DNA of 64,000 nucleotides from Streptomyces sp. NBC_01317 (GCF_035961655.1 NZ_CP108393.1:5751001-5815000); one strand, 5' to 3'; shown: positions 22,296 through 31,395, counted from the first letter of the stretch. Numbers and translations: made by a program. The notes: generated from the letters alone by a model not told the origin.

Positions 22296-25055
22296 GTGTC
22301 GGAAAACGAAGACCACGAAGCCCACCCCGAGCGGGGCGAGCGCACGGAGAAGACCGAAAAGACGGAGAAGTACGTCTACGACTTCACCGAGGGCAACAAG
22401 GACATGAAGGGTCTCCTCGGTGGCAAAGGTGCCAACCTCGCCGAGATGACCAACCTCGGGCTGCCCGTCCCTCCGGGCTTCACCATCACCACGGACGCGT
22501 GCAACGTCTACCTCGACAGCGGTACGGAACCGGCCGCCCTGCGCGACGAGGTCAGCGCCCATCTCGACGCCCTGGAGCGGCGGATGGCCAAGAAGCTCGG
22601 CCAGTCCGACGACCCGCTGCTCGTCTCCGTACGCTCCGGCGCCAAGTTCTCCATGCCCGGCATGATGGACACCGTTCTGAACGTCGGGCTCTCCGACCAC
22701 TCGGTCGCGGGGCTCGCCACCCAGTCCGGGGACGAACGCTTCGCGTGGGACTCGTACCGCCGCCTGATCCAGATGTTCGGCGCCACCGTGCTCGGCGTCG
22801 ACGGGCACCTCTTCGAGGAGGCGCTCGAAGAGATCAAACACGCCAAGAAGGCCGCCACCGACGTGGATCTGGACGCCGGGGACCTCAAGAAGCTGGTCAA
22901 GCAGTTCAAGAAGATCGTCTCCCGCGAGGCGGGACGGGACTTCCCGCAGGAGCCCCGCGAGCAGCTGGACCTCGCGATCCGCTCGGTCTTCGACTCCTGG
23001 AACACCGGCCGCGCCAAGCTCTACCGCCGCCAGGAGCGCATCCCCGGCGACCTCGGCACCGCCGTCACCATCTGCTCGATGGTCTTCGGCAACCTCGGCC
23101 CCGACTCGGGTACGGGCGTGGCCTTCACCCGGGACCCCGCCAGCGGACACCAGGGGGTGTACGGCGACTACCTCCAGAACGCGCAGGGTGAGGACGTCGT
23201 CGCGGGCATCCGCAACACCGTGCCCCTCGCCGAGCTGGAGACCCTCGACAAGAAGTCGTACGACCGGCTGATGGCGATCATGGAGACCCTGGAGACGCAC
23301 TACCGGGATCTGTGCGACATCGAATTCACCATCGAACGCGGGCAGTTGTGGATGCTCCAGACCCGCGTCGGCAAGCGCACAGCGGGCGCCGCCTTCCGGA
23401 TCGCCACCCAACTGGTCGACCAGGGACTGATCGACGAGGCCGAGGCCCTCCAGCGTGTCAACGGCGCCCAGTTGGCGCAGCTGATGTTCCCGCGCTTCGC
23501 GGAGGACTCGAAGGGCGAGCTGCTCGGGCGCGGGATCGCCGCCTCGCCCGGCGCGGCCGTCGGCAAGGCCGTCTTCGACTCGTACACCGCGATCAAGTGG
23601 TCCCGCTCCGGCGAGAAGGTCATCCTGATCCGCCGCGAGACCAACCCCGACGACCTGGAAGGCATGATCGCCGCCGAGGGCATCCTGACCTCGCGGGGCG
23701 GCAAGACCTCGCACGCGGCGGTGGTGGCCCGGGGCATGGGCAAGACGTGTGTGTGCGGCGCGGAGGAGTTGGAGGTCGACACCAAACGCCGCCGGATGAC
23801 GGCCGGTCAGATCGTCATCGAGGAGGGGGACGTGGTCTCCATCGACGGCTCGACCGGCAAGGTCTACCGGGGCGAGGTGCCCGTCGTCCCCTCGCCCGTG
23901 GTCGAGTACTTCGAGGGGCGCATGCACGCGGGCGCCGACGAGGCCGACGAACTGGTCGGGGCCGTCCACCGGATGATGGCGTACGCGGACCGGCGCCGCC
24001 GGCTGCGGGTGCGCGCCAACGCGGACAACGCCGAGGACGCCCTGCGCGCCCGCCGCTTCGGCGCCCAGGGGATCGGCCTGTGCCGTACGGAACACATGTT
24101 CCTCGGCGAGCGCAGGACGATGGTCGAGAAGCTCATCCTCGCGGACACGGACGACGAACGGGACCACGCGCTGGGGGCGTTGCTGCCCCTCCAGAAGAAG
24201 GACTTCGTCGAGCTGTTCGAGGCGATGGACGGACTGCCCGTCACCGTACGGCTGCTGGACCCGCCCCTGCACGAATTCCTGCCGGACATCACGGAGTTGT
24301 CGGTACGGGTCGCGCTCGCCGAGGCCCGCGAGGACCACAACGAGAACGACCTGCGGCTCCTCCAGGCCGTCCACAAGCTCCACGAGCAGAACCCGATGCT
24401 CGGCCTGCGCGGGGTACGGCTCGGGCTGGTCATCCCCGGGCTGTTCGCCATGCAGGTACGGGCCATCGCCGAGGCGGTGGCCGCCCGGACCCTCGCCAAG
24501 GGCGACCCGCGCGCCGAGATCATGATCCCGCTCGTCGGTACGGTCCAGGAGCTGGAGATCGTCCGGGACGAGGCGCTGCTGGTCATCGCCGAGGTCGAGC
24601 GGGCCACGGGGGTCGAACTGCGCCTGGCGCTGGGCACGATGATCGAGCTGCCCCGGGCCGCGCTGACGGCGGGTCAGATCGCGGAGGCGGCGGAGTTCTT
24701 CTCGTTCGGTACGAACGACCTCACCCAGACCGTCTGGGGCTTCTCCCGTGACGACGTCGAGGCGAGCTTCTTCACCGCGTACCTGGAGAAGGGCATCTTC
24801 GGGGTCTCCCCGTTCGAGACAATCGACCGGGACGGCGTCGGCGCGCTCGTCCGCAGCGCGTGCGAGGCGGGGCGCGCCACACGTCCCGGCCTCAAGCTGG
24901 GCGTGTGCGGCGAGCACGGCGGTGACCCGGAGTCGGTGCACTTCTTCCACGAGGTGGGCCTGGACTACGTGTCCTGCTCGCCTTTCCGGATCCCCGTCGC
25001 CCGCCTCGAAGCGGGGCGCGCGGCGGCGGCCTCGGCCGGGAGTGACTCCCGGTAA
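22296..25055 (+). CDS. ppdK: pyruvate, phosphate dikinase
   Basis: A 919-residue enzyme interconverting pyruvate + ATP + phosphate with phosphoenolpyruvate + AMP + pyrophosphate, linking glycolysis and gluconeogenesis. The N-terminal ATP-grasp domain starts GNKDMKGLLGGKGANLAEMTNLGLPVPPGF. The phosphohistidine swivel has SRGGKTSHAAVVARGMGK (His about 473). The C-terminal PEP barrel has LRLALGTMIELPRAAL, FSFGTNDLTQT and the active-site cysteine in LGVCGEHGGDP (about 871). GAGGAG at 22281-22286 fixes the GTG at 22296. A short charged N-terminal extension (TEKTEKTEK) precedes the domain. It is monocistronic, bounded by terminators. Confidence 0.96.
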   Translation: MSENEDHEAHPERGERTEKTEKTEKYVYDFTEGNKDMKGLLGGKGANLAEMTNLGLPVPPGFTITTDACNVYLDSGTEPAALRDEVSAHLDALERRMAKKLGQSDDPLLVSVRSGAKFSMPGMMDTVLNVGLSDHSVAGLATQSGDERFAWDSYRRLIQMFGATVLGVDGHLFEEALEEIKHAKKAATDVDLDAGDLKKLVKQFKKIVSREAGRDFPQEPREQLDLAIRSVFDSWNTGRAKLYRRQERIPGDLGTAVTICSMVFGNLGPDSGTGVAFTRDPASGHQGVYGDYLQNAQGEDVVAGIRNTVPLAELETLDKKSYDRLMAIMETLETHYRDLCDIEFTIERGQLWMLQTRVGKRTAGAAFRIATQLVDQGLIDEAEALQRVNGAQLAQLMFPRFAEDSKGELLGRGIAASPGAAVGKAVFDSYTAIKWSRSGEKVILIRRETNPDDLEGMIAAEGILTSRGGKTSHAAVVARGMGKTCVCGAEELEVDTKRRRMTAGQIVIEEGDVVSIDGSTGKVYRGEVPVVPSPVVEYFEGRMHAGADEADELVGAVHRMMAYADRRRRLRVRANADNAEDALRARRFGAQGIGLCRTEHMFLGERRTMVEKLILADTDDERDHALGALLPLQKKDFVELFEAMDGLPVTVRLLDPPLHEFLPDITELSVRVALAEAREDHNENDLRLLQAVHKLHEQNPMLGLRGVRLGLVIPGLFAMQVRAIAEAVAARTLAKGDPRAEIMIPLVGTVQELEIVRDEALLVIAEVERATGVELRLALGTMIELPRAALTAGQIAEAAEFFSFGTNDLTQTVWGFSRDDVEASFFTAYLEKGIFGVSPFETIDRDGVGALVRSACEAGRATRPGLKLGVCGEHGGDPESVHFFHEVGLDYVSCSPFRIPVARLEAGRAAAASAGSDSR

Positions 25056-25185
25056 CGGTCCGCTTTCCGACATATTCCAGGGCCTTCCGAACCACCGAAC
25101 CACCGTTTGGCACACCCCAGAACACCGGAACCGCCCTTCGGTTCACCCACCCTCGCCGACCCGGGGGGCGGTTCCGGGGCACAGA

Positions 25186-25224
25186 GAAGGGGCGGGCGTC
25201 CCGTGCGGAGACGCCCGCCCCTTC
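25186..25224 (+). terminator. ppdK terminator
   Basis: GAAGGGGCGGGCGTC (25186-25200) is perfectly complementary to 25210-25224 with a nine-base loop, about 130 bases after the ppdK stop. It is a very stable GC hairpin, typical of Streptomyces terminators that lack a T-run. Confidence 0.75.
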
Positions 25225-25547
25225 GTCGTGCGCCGGCGCCACGTACGTCGTGCGCACCGGCCCCCGGGCGTCCGGCCGCCCTACTCTCGTCATGGCCGCG
25301 TCATCTTTCTTCGCGGGCGCCGAGAATTATCGAGGAACCATGGAAATTGACAGCGGGCGGAGCGCGGCCTGCGGATCCCCACCCACAGACCGCGCTCCAT
25401 TACCCGGGCCGGACATGGAGCCGCAACCGCGAACGACCGCCGCCGAGCGCAGAAAGCCCCCCACGGCCTTCACTGCGCTTTACGCTCGTTCAGGTTTCAT
25501 GCCCGACGGGGTATAGCTTTTCGCTTGGGACCGTACCTCCGCGATAG

Positions 25548-25567
25548 GTTTCAACTGTGGCTGAAAC
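25548..25567. promoter_or_regulatory. dyad upstream of winged-helix regulator gene
   Basis: GTTTCA (25548-25553) and TGAAAC (25562-25567) form a six-base inverted repeat with an eight-base spacer, 85 bases before the GTG at 25653. Spacing suits a winged-helix dimer, so autoregulation is possible. Confidence 0.35.
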
Positions 25568-25652
25568 TCCGTGGTGACCGCCTGTGATGGCGTGCATACT
25601 CGGTGGTGGGGATAATTGCGGATGCAACCAGCGGTGAACGGGTGGGATTTGA

Positions 25653-26708
25653 GTGCTGCGTATTCATTTCACGGGGAAGGATCTCGGCGGGGTCCGGATG
25701 GCCGGAGGACCCGACCCCCTGTGGGAAACGATTCTCAGCTTTCACCGAATACGGGATCGGCGCGGCCCGCTCGTCTTCGGCGAATGGCGAACGGAAACCC
25801 GCAGCCGGCTGAATGGTGAAACACGGCTGCTCTCCGCGCTCGTTCCCCAGCGCGGCTATTTCCCCGATTTCCTGACCCCGTCCGAGGGCCGGTACGGGCT
25901 CGACGCCGGCCTGGAGGCCCTGCGCGCGACCACCCCCGAGCGCATCCGCGCGGAACTGGCCCTGCTCGCCTCGGGCCGGGGCGGGCGCAAGTCCCGCCCG
26001 GCGCGCAAGGACGCCGCCCGGCTCACCGACTCCACCCGCCTCGCCGACCTCGCCGACGGCGAACCGGCCCCGCTGGCCCGCCTCGTGGAGGTGCTGCGTG
26101 TCTACCACCGGGCCGCCGTCGAGCCGTACTGGCCGCACATCAGGGCCAGGGCCGACGCGGACCGCGCGCTGCGCGGCCGGGCCCTGCTCGACGGGGGCGC
26201 GGACGAACTGCTCGCCACCCTCCCGCCGATGCTGCGCTGGCGCGCCCCGGTCCTGGAGGCGGACTACCCGGTCGACCGCGAACTGCACTTGAACGGCCGG
26301 GGGTTAAGGCTCCAACCGTCCTTCTTCTGCCGCAGCACCCCGGTGGTCCTCCACAACCCGGCGCTGCCGCCCGTCCTCGTCTATCCCGTCACCCACTCCG
26401 ACGTACCGGTGCCCCACGAACGGCCGGACGCGCGCCTCTCGTTGGGCCGGCTCGTCGGCCACACCCGCTCCGCCGTCCTCGAAGCCATCGAGCACGGCTG
26501 CACGACCAGCGAACTGGCCCGCAGAACCGCGGTGTCCCTCGCCTCGGCGAGCCAGCACGCCTCCGTCCTGCGGGAGGCCGGCCTGGTCGTCACGCTGCGG
26601 CACGGCAGTTCCGTACTGCACACGCTGACCCCCCTGGGCGCCGCCCTCCTGCGGGGCGGCGCCCCCACCGACGGGTGTTACGCCCGGAACGGGCCCGTCA
26701 CCTCGTAG
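25653..26708 (+). CDS. ArsR-like winged-helix regulator, contains TTA codon
   Basis: A 351-residue protein whose first ~240 residues form the uncharacterised domain found in streptomycete ArsR-type regulators (DUF5937-like: LRIHFTGKDLGGVRMAGGPDPLWETILSFH; DELLATLPPMLRWRAPVLEADYPVDRELHL). The C-terminal ~80 residues are a winged helix: LVGHTRSAVLEAIEHGCTTS, then ELARRTAVSLASASQHASVL and LREAGLVVTLRHGSSVLHTLT. The GTG at 25653 is preceded by GGTGGG. Codon 218 is TTA (26304-26306), placing it under bldA control. Its last 31 bases overlap the end of the convergent PhoX-like gene. Confidence 0.85.
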   Translation: MLRIHFTGKDLGGVRMAGGPDPLWETILSFHRIRDRRGPLVFGEWRTETRSRLNGETRLLSALVPQRGYFPDFLTPSEGRYGLDAGLEALRATTPERIRAELALLASGRGGRKSRPARKDAARLTDSTRLADLADGEPAPLARLVEVLRVYHRAAVEPYWPHIRARADADRALRGRALLDGGADELLATLPPMLRWRAPVLEADYPVDRELHLNGRGLRLQPSFFCRSTPVVLHNPALPPVLVYPVTHSDVPVPHERPDARLSLGRLVGHTRSAVLEAIEHGCTTSELARRTAVSLASASQHASVLREAGLVVTLRHGSSVLHTLTPLGAALLRGGAPTDGCYARNGPVTS

Positions 26709-27844
26709 GTGATGCCGCCGGACGAACTCCCGCTCGTACCGCGCTGGCTGGAGAAGTACAGCCGCCTGCCGTCGGGGGAGAAGGCGGGCCCGGTGATCTC
26801 CGAGGCGGACTGCCCGCCGACCCGCAGGAACGGCGCGACGACGTCGTCCGGGGTGATCACGCAGATCTCCAGATTCCCGCCGTCCTCCGCCACGAACAGG
26901 TCCCCGGACGCCGACCCGGTGACGTTGTCGACACCGGTGAGCGGCGCCGTACCGGACACGAGCGAGTCGTCGTAGGCGAGTTCGAGGGTCGAGGCGGCCG
27001 CGTTGTACTGCCAGACGCGGTTGTCGCCCTTGGTGGTGAACCAGCAGGTGTCGTTGGCGTAGTAGCAGCCCTCGCCGCCGTTGAACCGCTTGGCGCCCGA
27101 CACCTGGTTACGGGTCGCGGTGGCGCCGCTCGGGTCGGGAACGGTCTTCCACGTGACGGGCCCGCTGGTGGCCGTGCCCGCGACGAGCACCTCCAGCCGC
27201 CCCGCCGACAGATCGCCCCACGTCGAGGGCGTGAAGCGGTAGAAGCACCCGTCGGTGGTGTCCTCGGTGAGGTAGATCGTCCGCCGTACGGGGTCGGCGG
27301 CGGCGGCCTCGTGCTTGAACCGGCCCATCGTGTCCCGCCGTACCGCCGCCTTCACACCCCACGGATCGGTCTCGTACACATACCCGCGGTCGACCTCCTC
27401 GCAGGAGAGCCAGGTGTTCCACGGGGTCTTGCCGCCCGCGCAGTTCTGGTGCGTCCCGGAGAGGATCCGGTACGCGCCGGTGATCGCCCCGGTCGAGGAG
27501 AAGCGGACCGCGCCCGCGCCGCCCGACGGATCGATCTCCGAGTTCGAGACATAGATCCAGCCGGTGCCGTCCGCGTAGCAGGCCCCGCCGTCGGGCGCGT
27601 TGTGCCAGGTGTACGCCGTACCGGACACCTGCTGCCCGGACCGCGCGATCACGCGGCTGGTGAACCCGGCGGGCAGCCGGATGTTGTTGCCGTCCGCCGC
27701 GCCGAGGGCCCCGTAGGGCCCGGCGCCCGGCTGGGCGGGCGCGGCAAAGGCGGCGCCGCGCCACAAGGTGCCGCCGAGAGCGGCGGCCGACGTGCCGATG
27801 ACGGCTCCGCGCAGGAAACTGCGACGTTCCACTGGTCGCTCCAT
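26678..27844 (-). CDS. PhoX-like DUF839 protein, Tat-exported
   Basis: A 388-residue secreted protein. The N-terminus VERRSFLRGAVIGTSAAALGG is a twin-arginine signal, cleaved around AAFAAPAQ. The mature part is a six-bladed-propeller DUF839 sequence (TAYTWHNAPDGGACYADGTG, WNTWLSCEEVDRGYVYE, DPVRRTIYLTEDTTDGCFYRF, GEGCYYANDTCWFTTKGDNR, SGDLFVAEDGGNLE) of the PhoX type. PhoX proteins are Ca/Fe-dependent alkaline phosphatases; this one is shorter than classical PhoX, so activity is not certain. No convincing PHO box is seen upstream. The ATG at 27844 gives the cleanest Tat signal. Confidence 0.85.
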   Translation of the reverse strand: MERPVERRSFLRGAVIGTSAAALGGTLWRGAAFAAPAQPGAGPYGALGAADGNNIRLPAGFTSRVIARSGQQVSGTAYTWHNAPDGGACYADGTGWIYVSNSEIDPSGGAGAVRFSSTGAITGAYRILSGTHQNCAGGKTPWNTWLSCEEVDRGYVYETDPWGVKAAVRRDTMGRFKHEAAAADPVRRTIYLTEDTTDGCFYRFTPSTWGDLSAGRLEVLVAGTATSGPVTWKTVPDPSGATATRNQVSGAKRFNGGEGCYYANDTCWFTTKGDNRVWQYNAAASTLELAYDDSLVSGTAPLTGVDNVTGSASGDLFVAEDGGNLEICVITPDDVVAPFLRVGGQSASEITGPAFSPDGRRLYFSSQRGTSGSSSGGITYEVTGPFRA

Positions 27845-28034
27845 GGGGGTGTCGTGACCGCCCCGCGACGCCGGCCGGCGACGCGGGGTCGCACGCCGAC
27901 GAATCCTAGGGGTTCTGAATGGCCTTGTGTTGAACGGGAGTTGAGGTGCAGTGGTCGGCGCTCGACCGGCCTTTGGCCGGGGCGGGCCCACCCGGGAGGT
28001 GTCGCGCGCTCACCTGCGTCGTAAGGTCGCGGGC

Positions 28035-28814
28035 GTGCCCGACATATCCGTGACCACGCTCCTTCTGCTCTGCCTCGCCGCCGCCGGGGCCGGGTGGATC
28101 GACGCCGTGGTGGGCGGGGGCGGGCTGCTTCTTCTGCCCGCGATGCTGCTCGGGCTGCCGCACGTCCCGGCCGCGCACATCCTCGGGACCAACAAGGCCG
28201 TCGCGATCGTCGGCACTTCGGGGGCGGCGGTGACGTACCTGCGCAAGGCCCCGGTCGACGTGCGGACCGCTGTCAGGATCGGGGGCGCGGCGCTGGTGGG
28301 CTCGATGACCGGGGCGTTCTTCGCGGCCGGGATCAGCAGTGACGTGCTGCGGCCCGTGATCATGGTGGTGCTGCTGGGGGTGGCGGCCTTTGTGATGCTG
28401 CGGCCCTCCTTTGGCCGCGCGGAGGCGGGGGGACCGGTCACCCGGGGCCGTACCGTCACGGCGATCGTGCTGGTCGGCGGGGGGATCGGCTTTTACGACG
28501 GGCTCTTCGGGCCTGGTACGGGAACGTTTCTCGTGCTGGCCCTGACCGCCGTCCTCCACCTGGATCTGGTGACCGCGTCGGCGACCGCGAAGATCGTGAA
28601 CGTGTGCACGAATGCCGGGGCGCTCGCGATGTTCGCGTACCAGGGCACGGTGATGTGGCAGCTGGCGGGGCTGATGGCGGTGTTCAACCTGGCGGGCGGG
28701 ATGTTCGGGGCCCGGATGGCGCTCAGGAAGGGCAGCGAGTTCGTGCGGGGGGTGCTGCTGGTGGTGGTGTTCTCGCTGGTGGCGAAGCTCGCGTTCGATC
28801 AGTGGACGGGGTGA
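28035..28814 (+). CDS. TauE/SafE-family membrane permease
   Basis: A 259-residue membrane protein with about eight hydrophobic segments and the family's paired motifs: AGWIDAVVGGGGLLLLPAML with LGTNKAVAIVGTS, and GIGFYDGLFGPGTGTFLVLAL with ATAKIVNVCTNAGAL. The family moves sulfite, sulfonates or related small organic anions. GTG at 28035 after AAGG; the upstream extension is arginine-rich shadow. A single gene between the PhoX-like and sortase genes; substrate unknown. Confidence 0.9.
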   Translation: MPDISVTTLLLLCLAAAGAGWIDAVVGGGGLLLLPAMLLGLPHVPAAHILGTNKAVAIVGTSGAAVTYLRKAPVDVRTAVRIGGAALVGSMTGAFFAAGISSDVLRPVIMVVLLGVAAFVMLRPSFGRAEAGGPVTRGRTVTAIVLVGGGIGFYDGLFGPGTGTFLVLALTAVLHLDLVTASATAKIVNVCTNAGALAMFAYQGTVMWQLAGLMAVFNLAGGMFGARMALRKGSEFVRGVLLVVVFSLVAKLAFDQWTG

Positions 28815-28850
28815 GGGGGGTACGGGGGTTGCTCGTGGGGGTCGGTGAGG

Positions 28851-29537
28851 TCAGTGGGTGTGGGTGAGGTGGGCGTACGCCACCACGTTGCCCTGGTAGC
28901 CCGTTCGCTTCGAGAAGCCGCCGCCGCAGGTGATCAGCCGTAGCTCGGCCCGGTCGGCGGCTCCGTACACCTTGCGGTCGGGGAAGTCCTCGTTCGTGTA
29001 GACCTCCACGGCGTCGACCGTGAACTCCGCCGTACGGCCGTCCTGCCGGGTGACCTCGATCCGGTGGCCCTTCCTGAGCGAGCCCAGGGCGTAGAAGACG
29101 GCGGGTCCGCGCGCGTTGTCGACGTGGCCCGCGACGATCGCCGTGCCCTTGGCGCCGGGGGATGGTCCGTCCCGGTACCAGCCCGCGAGGTTCGTGTTGT
29201 CGGCGGGCGGGACCTCCAGGCTGCCGTCCGGCGTCAGGGCCAGGTCGGTCAGCGGTGTGTCGACGCGGAGGGCGGGGATGCGCAGCCGTACGGGGGTGGA
29301 GGGTGGGAGGGGGGTTGCTGTTGTGGTGTGTTGGGGCCCCGGTGACTTCTGGCGCTGGTGCGGGGGTGGGGACGAGCCCGGGCCTGGGCCTCGGCCTGGG
29401 CCTGGGCCGGCCGCGAAGGCTTCGGAGGGCGGGGGAGTGGGTGGGGTGACCGGCTCGGATCCGGTCCTGATGAGCCAGATCCCGGCGAAGACGGCGATCA
29501 CCAGCAGCCAGGCCTGGCCCTTGACCTGCGCGTTCAT
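28851..29537 (-). CDS. class F sortase
   Basis: A 228-residue membrane-anchored transpeptidase. One N-terminal helix (AWLLVIAVFAGIWLI) is followed by a Pro/Gly-rich linker and the sortase domain from about residue 80. The catalytic residues are visible: His in IVAGHVDNARGPAVFY, Cys in LRLITCGGGFSKRTGYQGNV and Arg just after it. Sortases cut a sorting signal and join the protein to the cell wall. The neighbour at 29698-30369 has an exported, C-terminally anchored layout and may be its substrate. GGAGG precedes the ATG. Confidence 0.92.
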   Translation of the reverse strand: MNAQVKGQAWLLVIAVFAGIWLIRTGSEPVTPPTPPPSEAFAAGPGPGRGPGPGSSPPPHQRQKSPGPQHTTTATPLPPSTPVRLRIPALRVDTPLTDLALTPDGSLEVPPADNTNLAGWYRDGPSPGAKGTAIVAGHVDNARGPAVFYALGSLRKGHRIEVTRQDGRTAEFTVDAVEVYTNEDFPDRKVYGAADRAELRLITCGGGFSKRTGYQGNVVAYAHLTHTH

Positions 29538-29622
29538 GGGGCGGGTCCTCCGGTCCTCCGGCTCGCCTTCCGGTCGTTCGGGTTGCTCCGGCTCGCCTTT
29601 CGGCTGTTCCGGATGAAGGTGC

Positions 29623-29660
29623 CCCCGCCCCCGTCAGCGATGAGCGTGACGGGGGCGGGG
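29623..29660 (-). terminator. hairpin after the secreted-protein gene
   Basis: A 14-base stem, 29623-29636 with 29647-29660, is perfect and GC-rich with a ten-base loop. It lies about 40 bases beyond the stop of the minus-strand gene at 29698 and before the sortase start, so it probably limits read-through between the two. Confidence 0.7.
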
Positions 29661-29697
29661 ACGAGGGCGGGGTACGGGGCGGTGGAGACCGGCCCTG

Positions 29698-30369
29698 TCA
29701 GCTGCCCTGCGCGCCGCTCGCCCGGCGGCGCAGGAGCGTGACCCCGCCGACGGCGGCCATGGCCAGAACGGCCGTGCCCACCGCGATCTGGGTGGTGTCG
29801 GGGGCGACGCTGCCGCCGACACCGGTGTTCACATGGCCCCGGGGCGTCCGGCCGTCCGGCTCGTGGCCCTCCCGGCCCGGGTCGTCGCGCCCGTGGTCGT
29901 CGCGCCCGTGCTCCCATTCCGGCTCCCGGCCGCCCCGGTCGTGGGCGTTCGGGTCGGCGCCGGTGGGGTCGTCGGCGTACGGGTCGCCGGGCGCGCCCGG
30001 GTCTTCTTCCTGGAGGTCCAGGTCGGCCGGCTCGCTCCGGTCGGCGAGGGTGTCCCCGGTGGCCGCCGGGCCGTTCTCGCAGTTCATGGGGACGCCGTAC
30101 GTACCGAGTGGCTCGGCTGCGTCTGCGTCGGCCGTACCTGCGTCGGCCGTACCCGCATCGGCCGTACCCGCGTCGGTCGTACCTATGTCGTCCGCGCCCG
30201 TGTCCGTGTCCGCCGTACCGAGCCGCGTGTCCACGGCCTCGCAGGCCGCGGCGAGCGCGGACGGAGCCGTACCACCGCTCGCGAACGCGGCAGCCGCTCC
30301 TCCCGCCGACAGTACGGTCGCGGCGGCCGCCAGCGCGGTACCGGTGAGCAGGCGGGCGGTGGTGCGCAT
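29698..30369 (-). CDS. exported protein with C-terminal anchor, possible sortase substrate
   Basis: A 223-residue protein with a Sec-type signal (LLTGTALAAAATVLSAGGAAAAFA), a short region with two cysteines (CEAVDTRLG; PMNCENGP), a tandem GTADA repeat, a long acidic Asp/Gly/Pro stretch and a C-terminal helix (TTQIAVGTAVLAMAAVGGVTLL) ending in RRR. This layout is that of wall-anchored surface proteins, and a sortase gene follows downstream. No textbook LPXTG is visible; VNTGVGGS just before the helix is the nearest thing. GGAGG precedes the ATG. The function of the exposed part is unknown. Confidence 0.75.
   Translation of the reverse strand: MRTTARLLTGTALAAAATVLSAGGAAAAFASGGTAPSALAAACEAVDTRLGTADTDTGADDIGTTDAGTADAGTADAGTADADAAEPLGTYGVPMNCENGPAATGDTLADRSEPADLDLQEEDPGAPGDPYADDPTGADPNAHDRGGREPEWEHGRDDHGRDDPGREGHEPDGRTPRGHVNTGVGGSVAPDTTQIAVGTAVLAMAAVGGVTLLRRRASGAQGS
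30125..30184 (-). repeat. four tandem 15-bp coding repeats
   Basis: Units start at 30125, 30140, 30155 and 30170 and differ by one or two bases. On the minus strand they encode the repeated Gly-Thr-Ala/Thr-Asp-Ala pentapeptide in the exported protein. Slippage could change unit number. Confidence 0.85.
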
Positions 30370-30621
30370 GGCGGTCCTCCGGAGCGGCGCGGGACGGTCT
30401 TCTTCTCCGAGGTAAGGCGCAGCCCGGCGCGTACGCCTGCTGATGGCCGATCAGATTCGCCGTACACGGACCGCCGCCGGACACCCCGGGAGGGTGTTGT
30501 CGCAGGTCATACGGGAGCGGCGGCCGGATCGCCGGTCCGGCCGGCCGCCCGCGCCGAACGGGTGACGCCACGCGGCCTTACCCACGTGCGGCGGCCCCCG
30601 GAGGCTGTCACGCTGTGCTCG

Positions 30622-31341
30622 ATGAACACGACCGACATGACCTCGCTCAGCGCCACCGCCGCCCGGAACAACGCCGACTGGTGCGCGTCCGTCGCCCGGT
30701 CCCACGGGATCGCCGGGACCCTCGGCGAGCGGGTGTGGTGGAGCCCGCGCAGGACGCCGCCGTACTATCCGGACGCCGTCACGCTGCGTCCCGACGCGGT
30801 GCCCGCCGACTTCCTTCCGTCGGTCGACCGGGGATCGCCGGGGTGTTCGGTCAAGGACAGTTTTGCCGCGCTGGACCTGGCCTCGGACGGCTTCACCGGG
30901 ATCGTGGACGCGCGGTGGATCCACCGTCCGGCCGAGCGGCCCGTACCCGAGTGGCCCGGCCTGCCCGCCGAACGGGTCCTGACGGCCGACCGACTGTGTG
31001 TGTGGCAGGCGGCCTGGGCGGGGGGTGAGGACACCCCGGACGTGTTCCGGCCCGCCCTGCTGGACGATCCGACCGTGCTGGTGCTGGCCTTCCGCGACGG
31101 GGACGACCTGGCCGGGGGAGTGGTCCTGAACGAGGGGGCGGGGGTGGTCGGCGTCTCGAACCTCTTCGCCGCGGACAGCGCGGCGGTGGCCGGCGTCTGG
31201 TCCTCGGTGGTCACGGCGGCCGCCGACTACCACCCGGGCCTGCCCCTGGTCGGTTACGAACAGGACGACGACCTCACCCCCGCGCTCGCCACCGGCTTCG
31301 ACGCGCTGGGCCCCCTCCGCATCTGGCTGCACACGTCGTGA
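30622..31341 (+). CDS. hypothetical protein (possible acetyltransferase-like fold)
   Basis: A 239-residue soluble protein. The C-terminal half (TVLVLAFRDGDDLAGGVVLNEGAGVVGVSNLF, then SAAVAGVWSSVVTAAADYHPGLPLVGYE and GFDALGPLRIWLHTS) has the strand-helix rhythm of GNAT proteins, but no clear acetyl-CoA loop. The N-terminal half resembles nothing I can name. The ATG at 30622 has no ribosome site; an ATG at 30637 is equally possible. The upstream 250 bases, divergent from the exported-protein gene, show no clear motif. Confidence 0.65.
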   Translation: MNTTDMTSLSATAARNNADWCASVARSHGIAGTLGERVWWSPRRTPPYYPDAVTLRPDAVPADFLPSVDRGSPGCSVKDSFAALDLASDGFTGIVDARWIHRPAERPVPEWPGLPAERVLTADRLCVWQAAWAGGEDTPDVFRPALLDDPTVLVLAFRDGDDLAGGVVLNEGAGVVGVSNLFAADSAAVAGVWSSVVTAAADYHPGLPLVGYEQDDDLTPALATGFDALGPLRIWLHTS

Positions 31342-31395
31342 CCCGGCGGCGCTCTCGGCCGCGCGGCTCTTGAACGGGGCCCGGCGCTCGGCCGG

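Larger units (their letters stand above)
25056..25652. other. intergenic region between ppdK and winged-helix regulator
   Basis: This region holds the ppdK terminator, followed by some 430 bases of lower GC content with no convincing gene. A 58-residue frame from an ATG at 25340 has a weak site and poor third-position bias and is rejected. Near the 3' end are TATAGC (25512-25517) and a GTTTCA/TGAAAC dyad (25548-25567), the likely control region of the next gene. Confidence 0.5.

Noticed and set aside
25340..25516. 58-residue ORF between ppdK and the winged-helix regulator
   Set aside because: Weak ribosome site, poor third-position GC and no recognisable features; probably chance.
27905..27960. 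PHO-box-like GTTCA/ATTCA words upstream of the PhoX-like gene
   Set aside because: The two words are 15 bases apart instead of the 11-base repeat needed for PhoP binding, so PhoP control is not supported.
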